Shown here piece by piece: positions 56,298 through 64,000 of a DNA stretch of 64,000 nucleotides (position 1 is the first letter of the stretch; the number at the start of each line of letters is the position of its first letter). Made by a program: the position numbers and the translations under genes. The notes below the pieces were generated by a model, which made no database searches, had not been told where the DNA came from, and saw only the letters and a list, made by a program, of their open reading frames with translations. This stretch comes from Paraburkholderia sp. UYCP14C. GTDB lineage: Bacteria; Pseudomonadota; Gammaproteobacteria; Burkholderiales; Burkholderiaceae. The stretch is from contig NZ_SELS01000026.1 of assembly GCF_004197395.1 (NCBI RefSeq), positions 53,171-117,170 of the forward strand, given 5' to 3'.

Positions 56298-57230
56298 TCA
56301 GAAAACGCCGTCGTGCTCGAGCGTGACGCGGTGAATTCGCCGGCGAGCCGAACCGTAGTCTCGCGCTGCGTAATGCTGCACCTGACGGTTGTCCCAGATC
56401 GCGACATCGCCGGCACGCCACTCGAACCTGGCCTGGACTTCCGGCGTCTTGATCAGGTCATACAGGTAGTTCAGCAGACTCTGGCTGGCCGTCTTCGACA
56501 CGCCGAGCAAATGGCTCGTATGACCTTCATTGACGAACACCAGCTTGCGACCGTTTTCCGGGTGTGTCTTGATGACGGGCACTTCGATCGGCGGATATTT
56601 TTGCGACGCATCGCGTACGCGGGCGATGCCTGCCTCCACACTGCTTTCGCTCGTGCCTTCCGGGACGTCGTAGCCGCTCAACAGGTCGGACAACGCGCTT
56701 CTCTTTGGCGACGCAAGGAAGGTATTCACTGCCTTCAGCTTCTCGAAGTAGCGGGCCAGATCGGGATCCAGCAAGTCGTAGACTGCCGCCGACGAACTCC
56801 AGATCGTATCGCCGCCGCCTCCCTCTGGAATCTCCTGTGCGTGAAGGACGGTGGCTTTGGGCGGCTGGACTTGCCATGAAACATCGACGTGCCAATTGTC
56901 CGTACCGCCCGATTGCGTTTTATCGCTGTGGGCAATGACCTCGATCTCCGGGAAGCCGGCGACCGCCGGCAGGTAAATGTTCTTGCGTATCGGCTTGCCG
57001 AAGATACGCGCGAGCGCAACGTGCTGTTCCGGCGTAAGCGTCTGCTCGCGAAAAAAGATCACCCCGTGGTCGACGAGTGCCTGCCGCACCGTTTTCTGGT
57101 TTTCTTCACTCAGTGGCTTCGATAGATCGACGTTTTCAATCACCGCGCCGATCAACGGCTTGTACCGGCGTACACGAAGATCCTGATGATTGTCGGATTG
57201 CGATTGCTGGTGCTCGAGCACGGTACTCAT
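56298..57230 (-). CDS. TauD-type 2-oxoglutarate dioxygenase (second)
   Basis: A 310-residue iron/2OG dioxygenase. The iron ligands are H114 and D116 in WHVDVSW and H286 in VQHYAARDYG; R298 or R301 would bind 2-oxoglutarate. FFREQTLTPEQHVALARIFG is the conserved early segment. GGAGGA precedes the ATG at 57230. It opens the operon that continues with the TauABC-like transporter. It is only distantly similar to the enzyme at 12197, so the two probably have different substrates. Confidence 0.92.
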   Translation of the reverse strand: MSTVLEHQQSQSDNHQDLRVRRYKPLIGAVIENVDLSKPLSEENQKTVRQALVDHGVIFFREQTLTPEQHVALARIFGKPIRKNIYLPAVAGFPEIEVIAHSDKTQSGGTDNWHVDVSWQVQPPKATVLHAQEIPEGGGGDTIWSSSAAVYDLLDPDLARYFEKLKAVNTFLASPKRSALSDLLSGYDVPEGTSESSVEAGIARVRDASQKYPPIEVPVIKTHPENGRKLVFVNEGHTSHLLGVSKTASQSLLNYLYDLIKTPEVQARFEWRAGDVAIWDNRQVQHYAARDYGSARRRIHRVTLEHDGVF

Positions 57231-57259
57231 GGTGTCCTCCTTGAGGTCGATGGGCTGAC

Positions 57260-57307
57260 CTATGAAACCAGCAGCGTGCAGCATCGGCAAATAACCTTTT
57301 CGCGCAT
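57260..57307 (-). CDS. Candidate cysteine-rich leader peptide
   Basis: A 15-codon ORF, MREKVICRCCTLLVS, ends 30 bases before the tauD-like gene. Three of 15 codons are cysteine, including CRCC. A short cysteine-rich peptide in front of a sulfur-scavenging operon could sense charged Cys-tRNA. There is no strong ribosome binding site, and a single short ORF can arise by chance. No alternative hairpins were worked out. Confidence 0.35.
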   Translation of the reverse strand: MREKVICRCCTLLVS

Positions 57308-57734
57308 GGAAAGGTCTCGTCGGCCGATTCGTTTAGTGACTCGTCCGATAGAAACAGTCCACGTGCCACGCGTTTTCGTTTCAAGAAATTCTTGTTTCCG
57401 ATCGGGTCACGTCTTGCCTATTGTTAAAGGTTGCCTTCTCTCCGGCAGTGCGGGATCAAGCTTTTAGGACCACAACGGAGTCGATAGTGACGTGCAACGC
57501 GGCGGGTGTGTGGAACCGATAGCCCGACGAAAATGGGCAACCTGCGAGGGCGGAATCAAAGTGATGCCTCGCCTTCGCAAAGCGCTACTCGCGATTGCCG
57601 CGCGTTGCCGCTCTCATAAGGTCGGCTCTGCGTTTCCCGACAAAGCACCCAGTAGGCTCCGCGGCGGCCGTTGCATCGGCGGGGAAGCTGCACACAGAAT
57701 GAAGTGAGCGCAGTTGCTGCCAGGGAGCCAGCCG

Positions 57735-58091
57735 ATGAAAGTGCGAGTGGTTCTGATCGGATATACATTAATCGTTGAACCCGATCCTGCGGTGGTGGTG
57801 ATCGGTGAACCAATGTACTGGGAATTTTCCGCGGCGCTGCGCAATCCGCTGATCAGTTGGGAGGTGTATTTCCGTGACGAGAGTCCCTTCGGTCCGGGGC
57901 TGCAAAGCCTCACCGCGCAGACCGCGTTTGACCCGATCACCCCTGCAGGCAGCAGCCCTACGCACCGCGGCATGTCACCATCGGTCATAGCGGCGAGGGA
58001 TGGGCATTATGAGTACGGCGTCCGTGCGCGCGACCTGACCAACGACAGGGTGCTCGCGAATCGTGATCCGGAGCTAATCATTCTCCAGTAG
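57735..58091 (+). CDS. Protein of unknown function
   Basis: A 118-residue acidic protein, rich in beta-type segments (VRVVLIGYTLIVEPDPAVVV, YWEFSAALRNPLISWEVYFR). There is no signal peptide or membrane segment. GGGAG precedes the ATG at 57735. It stands alone, divergent from the dioxygenase operon and converging with sulP. I do not recognise the family. The 500 bases before it (57231-57734) hold the short peptide above and nothing else I can name. Confidence 0.6.
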   Translation: MKVRVVLIGYTLIVEPDPAVVVIGEPMYWEFSAALRNPLISWEVYFRDESPFGPGLQSLTAQTAFDPITPAGSSPTHRGMSPSVIAARDGHYEYGVRARDLTNDRVLANRDPELIILQ

Positions 58092-58236
58092 CGCTCGCGC
58101 GCCGGACCTGCTGGTTTTGCAAGACTGAATGATGAACGTGGCTATCTTCGCTGCAAGCGATAGCACCCGCCAGACGCGGGAGGAAGTCAAACTTTTTGGT
58201 CGCCTGGCGGCGCGACGACGCCTACAGCGTCACGCG

Positions 58237-60018
58237 CTACACAAGGTAGTAGAGATCGTCCACACTGCGCTCGGCGTGGAACCGCTCCGTGCAGTGAGCG
58301 CAAGTGTTGCGCTCGCCGAGCTGCGTGTACGCGTATCGGACTGCGCGCACCGTTGCCGACCACGTTTCGTCCTCCTCGGGGAAAAACCGCTCGGCGGGAT
58401 ACCACTCGCTGAAATGGAGATTGCCGAGCGCCTGGCGCAATGCCGGTCGGAGCCCTGCGAGCAATATCACGAGACCATCTCGCTGTGCATCACGCAGAAA
58501 ATGCTCGAGCCGTTCGATGCACACTACATCGGGATTGCGCACGCGCTTCAAACGCAGCACCACATATCGAACGCCCTGTTGCAGTGCCCCCGTTCTGATC
58601 GCTTCAAGATGGCGATCGAGCTCAGGGGCCGCGCCAAAGAAAAACTCACCTTCGAAATCCCAGACCGCCACGGCACCACACGATGGATCCGAGGGCAAAC
58701 GCTCTCTCACTACGCCTTCCGGACTCACCACCAACTCGGTTGCCCTCAGCTTCGCGGCCCGCGGAACGAACAACAGTATCGACACCGCGACCCCAATCAG
58801 GATCGAAAACTCGACGCCGATCAGCAGCGCGGCCATCATCGTCAACACGATCAAGCCAGCGTCGTATTTCGAGGCCCGGAAGGTATAGCGCAAGCGCTCG
58901 ACATCGATCAGACGTACCGCCGTCACGAACAACAAACCTGCCAATGCAGCCTTCGGGATATACCGCGTGAGCGGAGCCAGTGCCAACACGGCCAGCGCCA
59001 CCGTCACGGCCGTCACCACACCCGAGCATCGCGTCGCAGCCCCTGCCTGATAGTTGATCGCAGAACGCGAAAGAGAACCGGAGCCGGGCAGGCAGCGAAA
59101 GAAGCCTCCCACCAGATTGGCGACGCCCTCGGCGAGGCACTGCCGGTTGTAGTCGAGCGGCTGTCGCGTGTGGTGAGCAATGGACTTCGCGATTGAGAGG
59201 GCCTCCAGCAGACCGAGAGACGCAATCGCAACCGCGCTCGACGACAGTTGGCCGATCCAGTTCCAGTGAATTTCCGGAATATGCGGCGACGGCAACCCCG
59301 ACTTCAATGTGCCGATGACGGCCACCGCGGTATGCCCGCCCTGCTCCAGCCTCGTCCAGCCGAGCACGTACGCAGCCCCCGAAACGATTATCAGCACCAC
59401 GAACATATCGATTTGCGGCAACCTGTAACGCCGCACCGCGCGACGCAACAGTAACGCGAGCACGACCGAAGCCACACTGACGGCGGCGGCCTTCAGATTG
59501 ACGGGGTCGCCTGTCAGCGTCAGCCAGAGCCGATACAGCACATGCTGGTGACCCGAGCCCTTCTCCCGCACGCCCAACGCATTGCCGATCTGCCCGATCG
59601 CCAGCAGCACCGCGGCACCTGCCATGAAGCCGAGGATGACCGACTCCGAGATGTAGCGCGTCAGATCACCGAGTCTGAACACGGCTATGCCGATCTGGAC
59701 AATGCCGACCATCACGCCGAGCAGAAACATGGCCTCGTAGAGATTCGCCGTGTCGTTTGGATCGAGGAAGGCGAGCGCACTGAATACGACCAGAGAAATT
59801 GCGCTGGTCGGCCCGTTGATCAAATGCGACGACGAGCCCAGCAGCGACGCCACCAAAGTCACGACCATCGCCGAATACAATCCGAAGCGGGGATCGACGC
59901 CCGCGATCAGCGCATACGCCATGCCTTGCGGCAGTGAAATGGCGGCGACCGTCAGACCCGCGAGCAGATCGCGCTTGCCCTTGCTCCAGGCATAGGAAAA
60001 CGTGCTGGACAGCGCCAT
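58237..60018 (-). CDS. SulP family sulfate permease with STAS domain
   Basis: A 593-residue inner-membrane anion transporter. About 10-12 membrane segments cover residues 15-420 (ISLPQGMAYALIAGVDPRFG is the family signature), followed by a STAS domain from about 455 (AVWDFEGEFFFGAAPELDRH). The C-terminus adds CAHCTERFH, a CxxC...H group that could bind metal and is not standard. It lies four bases after sbp with AAGGGG as ribosome binding site. Sulfate uptake is likely; bicarbonate or other anions are possible for SulP proteins. Confidence 0.9.
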   Translation of the reverse strand: MALSSTFSYAWSKGKRDLLAGLTVAAISLPQGMAYALIAGVDPRFGLYSAMVVTLVASLLGSSSHLINGPTSAISLVVFSALAFLDPNDTANLYEAMFLLGVMVGIVQIGIAVFRLGDLTRYISESVILGFMAGAAVLLAIGQIGNALGVREKGSGHQHVLYRLWLTLTGDPVNLKAAAVSVASVVLALLLRRAVRRYRLPQIDMFVVLIIVSGAAYVLGWTRLEQGGHTAVAVIGTLKSGLPSPHIPEIHWNWIGQLSSSAVAIASLGLLEALSIAKSIAHHTRQPLDYNRQCLAEGVANLVGGFFRCLPGSGSLSRSAINYQAGAATRCSGVVTAVTVALAVLALAPLTRYIPKAALAGLLFVTAVRLIDVERLRYTFRASKYDAGLIVLTMMAALLIGVEFSILIGVAVSILLFVPRAAKLRATELVVSPEGVVRERLPSDPSCGAVAVWDFEGEFFFGAAPELDRHLEAIRTGALQQGVRYVVLRLKRVRNPDVVCIERLEHFLRDAQRDGLVILLAGLRPALRQALGNLHFSEWYPAERFFPEEDETWSATVRAVRYAYTQLGERNTCAHCTERFHAERSVDDLYYLV

Positions 60019-60022
60019 GATG

Positions 60023-61090
60023 TCACCCCTTGTCTTTTGTGCCCGGCGCGCTCGAATTCACCACGCCGCCGGCTGGCTTGAGAACCGTATCGATGATGCC
60101 GTTTTCGTCGAAGAAGCGTTGGTTCGCGTCGTCCCAGTCGCGCGCGATCGCCGTCACGGGGAACAGCTTGAGCGCTGGCAGCCGCGCGGCAAAGCGTTGC
60201 AGGATGCTGGCGTTGTAAGGCCGGTAGCCGGCCTCGGCGATGGTTTGTTGAGCCACGTCGGTAAACAGGAATTCCAGGTACGCACGCGCGTAACGTTCGC
60301 TGTGATGGCGCGCGACGTTAGCGTCGACCCACGCCACGTAGGGCTCCGCGAGAATGCTGACCGGCGGGTACACGATCTCTAGCTCGCCGGGCGCGTCCGC
60401 GACCTCGCGCAGTGCCTCGTTTTCCCACGCGAGTTGAACGTCTCCGATCTTTTCCGTGGTGAAACCAATTGCCGCGGAGCGGGCGCCGCTGTCGAGCCGC
60501 ACGGCGTGTCGATATAGCGCGGCGAGATATTCGCGCGCGGCGCTCTCGCTGCCGCCGCGCGTGGTCACGGCGCCCCAAGCCGCGAGCGCGCTCAGCTTGC
60601 CGTTGCCGGAAGTACGCGGGTCCGGCGTCACGATTTCGACGCCTGGTGCGATCAGGTCGGGCCAGTCATGGACTTGCCTTGGATTGCCCTTGCGGACCAC
60701 GAAAACGATCGTCGAGTAGTACGGTTGTGAATGATGCGGCAGGCGTGTAGCCCAGTCGCCGGCAATCAAACCCTGTTTGCGCAATACATCCACATCCGAA
60801 TAGAGACCCAGCGTGACGACGTCTGCCTGCTGCTCGCCGGTCACCACGCTGCGCGCCTGGCGGGAGGAGCCGCCGTGCGACTGTTTCACTTGCAGCTGGA
60901 TGCCAGTTTCCTGCTGGTATGCCGCGACGAATCGGGCATCAAGACTGCGATACAGCTCGCGAGTAGGATCGTACGAAACGTTCAGGATCTCGTTGGTCGC
61001 ATTGCCCTGAACGTTTTTCACCGCGATCAGCGAGACGGCAATCACGACACCGGCCACGGCGGCAAGATTGAGCAAGGGTGGACGTTTCAT
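60023..61090 (-). CDS. sbp: Periplasmic sulfate-binding protein
   Basis: A 355-residue binding protein of the Sbp/CysP family. A signal anchor or peptide (residues 5-29) is followed by [20 protein letters not shown], then [20 protein letters not shown] and [20 protein letters not shown], all typical of sulfate binding. CGGAGAGGAC precedes the ATG at 61090; an in-frame extension to 61171 lacks one. cysTWA genes are absent and sulP follows directly, so it may serve a cysTWA system encoded elsewhere or act with SulP. Confidence 0.93.
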   Translation of the reverse strand: MKRPPLLNLAAVAGVVIAVSLIAVKNVQGNATNEILNVSYDPTRELYRSLDARFVAAYQQETGIQLQVKQSHGGSSRQARSVVTGEQQADVVTLGLYSDVDVLRKQGLIAGDWATRLPHHSQPYYSTIVFVVRKGNPRQVHDWPDLIAPGVEIVTPDPRTSGNGKLSALAAWGAVTTRGGSESAAREYLAALYRHAVRLDSGARSAAIGFTTEKIGDVQLAWENEALREVADAPGELEIVYPPVSILAEPYVAWVDANVARHHSERYARAYLEFLFTDVAQQTIAEAGYRPYNASILQRFAARLPALKLFPVTAIARDWDDANQRFFDENGIIDTVLKPAGGVVNSSAPGTKDKG

Positions 61091-61280
61091 GTCCTCTCCG
61101 GCGGGGGCGGTTAAACGCATTCCTGCAGCGCAGGGCCTGTCCGGCGGCAGCGGTACGATACCGAACGGCATGTCTGCACGATTGTCTGCCCACGCGGAAC
61201 ACGTAGAAAACCAATTTGTTCTGCTATGCAAAGCGCTGCGTGAGGCCGTCGCCTGCTTTCCCTCCGGCAGTGCTTTCCAT

Positions 61281-61334
61281 ATGCGCAAACATTGGTTGGA
61301 CCTGTGTCCGCTCCGCTATATCGTCGCGGGATGA
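61281..61334 (+). CDS. MRKHWL leader ORF, copy C, upstream of ssuA
   Basis: A 17-codon [20 protein letters not shown]. The first seven codons match copies A and B except GAC for GAT/GAG; Leu8, Arg12 and Val15 are kept with other codons. The ORF ends 81 bases before ssuA, at an ATGA that could start another frame but no recognised gene. The 31 bases around its start (61270-61300) differ from copies A and B at one base only. Confidence 0.6.
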   Translation: MRKHWLDLCPLRYIVAG

Positions 61335-61415
61335 CTGCCTGCCGTGGCGTAGGACGGTTGCGGCTGCGACACGCGGTTCGAAAAACACCCTCACTCGCCT
61401 GGACATACAACGCTG

Positions 61416-62417
61416 ATGAGCAAACACATCGTTTTGGCCGACAGATCACCAGTGGACACGGGCCGGCGCCGGCTGTTGCGGGGCGCCGTCGCGAGCGCCG
61501 TGTTCGGCGGCATGCTCGCGCCGTTTGGAAGCGGCGCCGCACACGCACAAGGCACCGACAAACTGGTGCGAATCGGCTTTCAGAAATACGGCAACTTCGT
61601 CGTGCTCAAAGCGCGTGGCACATTGGAAAAGCGCCTGGCAAGTCAGGGGCTGACGGTGCAATGGCTCGAATTTCCAGCCGGACCGCAGTTGCTCGAAGGC
61701 CTGAATGCGGGCGCGGTCGACCTCGGCACGGTCGGCGAAACGCCACCGATTTTCGCGCAGGCGGGCGGCGTCGATTTCGTCTACGTCGGCAACGAACCGC
61801 CTGCGCCGCGTGGCGAAGCGATCGTCGTCCCACAGAATTCGCCAATCCGTGAAGTCGCACAACTGCGTGGCAAAAAGGTCGCGCTGAACAGGGGCTCGAA
61901 TGTTCATTTCCTGCTCGTGAAGGCGCTTCAGCAGGCGGGGCTCGCCTACACCGAGATCCAGCCGGTCTACCTGGCACCGGCCGATGCGCGCGCGGCCTTC
62001 GTGCAAGGCAGCGTCGATGCATGGGTCATCTGGGATCCGTATCTGGCGGCCATCGAGCATCAGGCCAACGCACGCACCATCGCAAACGGCGACGGCCTCG
62101 TGCGCAACACGCAGTACTACGTCGCCTCCCGCAAATTCGCCGCGGCGCATCCGCAGGTGCTGCATGCGGTGCTGGACGAGGTCAACAACGTCGATCGCTG
62201 GGGAAGCGAGAACATCCCTGAAGTGGCCGCGCTTCTGTCACCGCTCGTCGGGCTCGACGCGGCCACCCTCGAAGTTGCACTCAAGCGCACGGGCTACGGT
62301 ATTGAGCCAATCACGGACGCGACGCTCGCCTATCAGCAGCAGATCGCCGACACGTTCAGCGCACTGAAACTGATTCCCGCCAAACTGAATGTTGCGGATG
62401 CACGCTGGAAAACCTGA
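61416..62417 (+). CDS. ssuA: SsuA, aliphatic sulfonate-binding protein (orphan)
   Basis: A 333-residue periplasmic binding protein. The signal has RRRLLRGAVASAVFGG, close to a twin-arginine pattern, ending AAHA. The mature part opens LVRIGFQKYGNFVVLKARGT and has DLGTVGETPPIFAQAGG, AVWVIWDPYLAAIE-like DAWVIWDPYLAAIEHQ and NTQYYVASRKFAAAHP, as in E. coli SsuA. No permease, ATPase or monooxygenase follows; fpr converges. It may use the transporter parts at 4046-6667 or one elsewhere. It is divergent from sbp. Confidence 0.92.
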   Translation: MSKHIVLADRSPVDTGRRRLLRGAVASAVFGGMLAPFGSGAAHAQGTDKLVRIGFQKYGNFVVLKARGTLEKRLASQGLTVQWLEFPAGPQLLEGLNAGAVDLGTVGETPPIFAQAGGVDFVYVGNEPPAPRGEAIVVPQNSPIREVAQLRGKKVALNRGSNVHFLLVKALQQAGLAYTEIQPVYLAPADARAAFVQGSVDAWVIWDPYLAAIEHQANARTIANGDGLVRNTQYYVASRKFAAAHPQVLHAVLDEVNNVDRWGSENIPEVAALLSPLVGLDAATLEVALKRTGYGIEPITDATLAYQQQIADTFSALKLIPAKLNVADARWKT

Positions 62418-62563
62418 TGGCCTGGCGGCACCCCATGCGCCGCCGAACAGCCTGATCCTCGGCAATACCGGATGCGCCCCGCTGTCGGCAAGCAATAACG
62501 ACTCACGGGAGTCGCAGGCCGATAACGATACGAATGCAATGGGCGACCCCACGAGCCGCGTGC

Positions 62564-63334
62564 CTAGTCCACGAACGCACGTTCGATCACGTAGTGCCCC
62601 GGCGCATTGCTCTTGCCCTCCACGAGACCCGCCTGCTTCAGCAATTCAGTCGTATCAGCAAGCATAGCCGTGCTGCCACACAACATCACCCGATCGCTTT
62701 GGGGCGAAAACGGCGCGACATCCAGGTCGGAAAACAGCTTGCCCGACGCAATCAGGTCGGAGATGCGCCCCTCGTTCTCGAACTCCTCGCGCGTAAGCGT
62801 GGGATAGTAGACGAGCTTTTCCTTGATCACGTCGCCGAGGTACTCATGGCCGGGCAGATCGTGTTTGATGTAATCCATATAGGCCAGCTCGCCTTTCAGC
62901 CGACAGGTGTGCGTAAGAATCACGCGCTCGAAACGGTCGTAGATGGCCGGATCGCGGATGATCGACATGAATGGCGCGAGACCCGTGCCTGTCGAGAGCA
63001 TCCAGAGAGTTTTGCCGGGCAGCAGGTTGTCTGCGACCAGCGTTCCCGTGGGCTTCTTGCCAATGAGGATGCTGTCGCCGACCTTCAGATGCTGCAGACG
63101 GGACGTGAGCGGGCCATTCTGAACCTTAATGCTGAAGAACTCGAGATGCTCCTCGTAGTTCGGGCTCACGATGCTGTAGGCCCGCGCGAGCGGCTTGCCA
63201 TCGACTTCGAGGCCGACCATCGTGAATTCGCCGTTGTTGAAACGCAGACCCGGATCGCGTGAGCACGTAAAGCTGAACAGGGTACCGGTCCAGTGATGAA
63301 CCGACTGGACCGTTGCGATGTCGTACTTGCTCAT
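62564..63334 (-). CDS. fpr: Ferredoxin/flavodoxin-NADP reductase
   Basis: A 256-residue FAD enzyme that exchanges electrons between NADPH and ferredoxin or flavodoxin. The FAD-binding RAYSIVSP is near residue 51, the NADP-binding STGTGLAPF near 114, and the C-terminus ends HYVIERAFVD as in the bacterial Fpr class. GAGG precedes the ATG. Reductant for sulfite reductase or the ferredoxin at 51531 is a plausible use in this setting. Confidence 0.94.
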   Translation of the reverse strand: MSKYDIATVQSVHHWTGTLFSFTCSRDPGLRFNNGEFTMVGLEVDGKPLARAYSIVSPNYEEHLEFFSIKVQNGPLTSRLQHLKVGDSILIGKKPTGTLVADNLLPGKTLWMLSTGTGLAPFMSIIRDPAIYDRFERVILTHTCRLKGELAYMDYIKHDLPGHEYLGDVIKEKLVYYPTLTREEFENEGRISDLIASGKLFSDLDVAPFSPQSDRVMLCGSTAMLADTTELLKQAGLVEGKSNAPGHYVIERAFVD

Positions 63335-63485
63335 GGTTTGTTAGCCTCGATATCTCGTCGTCCTTACCAGCCTCGCCCACCATAGCGAAGCCAGAGGAAG
63401 GATTCATTATGCAATGCGCGGCTCGCGACGACAGTCCGTGTTGCCTGATGACCGGAACGAAACCGGCACTTTCACTCGGTTCGCC

Positions 63486-63704
63486 TTAGTTCGCCCGTGC
63501 GCCCGTGAATTTGACGATATAAGGCGCGAGCACTGAACGAAGCGAACCGTCATGCTTGCCGGACAACTCTCTTTCCAGGCACGCAAGAGCGAGCGCGACG
63601 ATCAGGACGGCGACAAGGGTTCGGCGGCGCGCTCGCACCGCGTCGCCGCCTGGCACGCTCCAGACGCTGCCGGCATCCCTTTCACGTCTGACAGGCCAAG
63701 GCAT
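63486..63704 (-). CDS. Small putative membrane protein
   Basis: A 72-residue ORF with AGGAG 9 bases before the ATG. It has a basic N-terminal half and one membrane segment (TLVAVLIVALALACL). No family is recognised. It may be a real small gene or a remnant. Sequence 63852-63877 upstream resembles the sbp upstream region. Confidence 0.4.
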   Translation of the reverse strand: MPWPVRRERDAGSVWSVPGGDAVRARRRTLVAVLIVALALACLERELSGKHDGSLRSVLAPYIVKFTGARAN

Positions 63705-63851
63705 TTTCAGCGCTCCTCGTTTCGTTCGATGTCAGGCCAGGCGGCGTGACCCAGTCCGCCGACTTGCCGACTCTTCTCCAGCGCATGCAGGAGTCTTCAG
63801 CCGGATAGCCGATGGCTTCATCGCATTGTCATCCGCCCGCCTGGCGCGATG

Positions 63852-63904
63852 GAACGAATTTGTTCTGATATCCAAAGGAGCGCCGGTGACTGCTTGCCGT
63901 GGCG
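63852..63904. repeat. Shortened copy of the sbp-ssuA intergenic region
   Basis: Bases 63852-63877 match 61209-61233 with three mismatches (AATTTGTTCTG...CAAAG), and 63887-63904 match 61332-61349 with one (TGACTGC.TGCCGTGGCG). In the sbp-ssuA region the two blocks are about 100 bases apart, here about 10, so this looks like a duplicated piece with an internal deletion. Confidence 0.5.
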
Positions 63905-63934
63905 GATTCAACCGGGCGATTGGATCGGCATAGG

Positions 63935-64000
63935 GGACGGCCATAAGGCCGTGCCCCTGCCACACCACCCGGCGTGCGGGTCCGCACCGGGCGGTTCGGG
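63935..64000. mobile_element. Possible edge of a group II intron or similar element
   Basis: The end of the window carries a CCCGGCGTGCGG / CCGCACCGGG hairpin and the flanking CACCACCCGG and CGGGCGGTTCG. I associate this pattern with sequence around group II intron reverse-transcriptase genes in proteobacteria. Nothing beyond base 64000 is visible, so this is a pointer and not a firm call. Confidence 0.35.

Noticed and set aside
61332-61415. A second leader starting MTACRG that overlaps the copy C stop and recurs as VTACRG at 63887
   Set aside because: The frame runs on through ssuA without a proper end, and the similarity is explained by the duplicated DNA block.

Overview
The window reads as GC-rich chromosome or megaplasmid DNA of a Burkholderia-type betaproteobacterium, most likely Paraburkholderia, Burkholderia or Caballeronia. 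That placement rests on codon use, the density of ABC transporters, a fused LivH-LivM permease, an extra groESL pair and the sulfonate gene repertoire; no rRNA or tRNA is present to confirm it. Nearly everything from 2.9 kb to the right edge is an organosulfur acquisition island: it takes up sulfonates, sulfones, sulfate esters or sulfate, releases sulfite with flavin- or 2-oxoglutarate-dependent oxygenases, and handles or stores the sulfur.

Layout. 1-2.4 kb: an RND-type efflux operon start (adaptor lipoprotein, TetR, NodT-type outer membrane factor). 2.9-8.1 kb: SsuA/permease/permease/ATPase plus an NtaA/SnaA/DszA-type monooxygenase. 8.2-11.3 kb (minus): sulfite dehydrogenase pair (SoxC-like and SoxD-like), a CmcJ/NvfI-family protein and a small protein. 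11.4-14.9 kb: short leader ORF coupled to a nitroreductase, a TauD-like dioxygenase, a decayed solute-binding gene and a VOC protein. 15.0-24.9 kb: a branched-chain-amino-acid-type (Liv) ABC operon, a LysR regulator with an FAD monooxygenase and two CMD/AhpD proteins, and a second Liv-type binding protein. 25.0-31.2 kb: two intact NtaA-type monooxygenases flanking groES-groEL, with remnants of two more sulfur oxygenases. 31.6-36.5 kb: the centrepiece, a family 2A encapsulin operon (rhodanese, serine acetyltransferase, XRE regulator, SrpI shell, cysteine desulfurase cargo). 36.9-46.3 kb: an msuE-sfnG-Liv transporter-ssuD operon and an sfnB homologue. 46.6-50.4 kb: a second sfnB homologue, sigma54 activator sfnR and a third sfnB-like gene. 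51.5-57.3 kb: ferredoxin/flavoprotein pair, TauABC-like transporter and TauD-like dioxygenase. 58.2-63.3 kb: sbp-sulP sulfate uptake, an orphan ssuA and ferredoxin-NADP reductase. The last 70 bases resemble sequence seen near group II introns.

How it fits together. Many importers feed at least six flavin monooxygenases, two 2OG dioxygenases and three acyl-CoA-dehydrogenase-fold (SfnB/DszC) enzymes; MsuE and Fpr could supply reduced flavin or reductant. SoxCD-like proteins can remove excess sulfite. Serine acetyltransferase and cysteine desulfurase link the sulfur obtained to cysteine and to sulfane sulfur inside an encapsulin compartment. Regulation looks layered: GG-N10-GC elements consistent with sigma54/SfnR control of the sulfone branch, a duplicated promoter/operator at 13.3 and 31.2 kb, and short leader ORFs.

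The least expected signal is a short upstream ORF beginning MRKHWL(D/E)L, present three times (11427, 26501, 61281). Its stop codon overlaps the start codon of the nitroreductase in one copy and of groES in another. This ties a chaperonin to the sulfur genes and suggests an unreported leader-peptide control.
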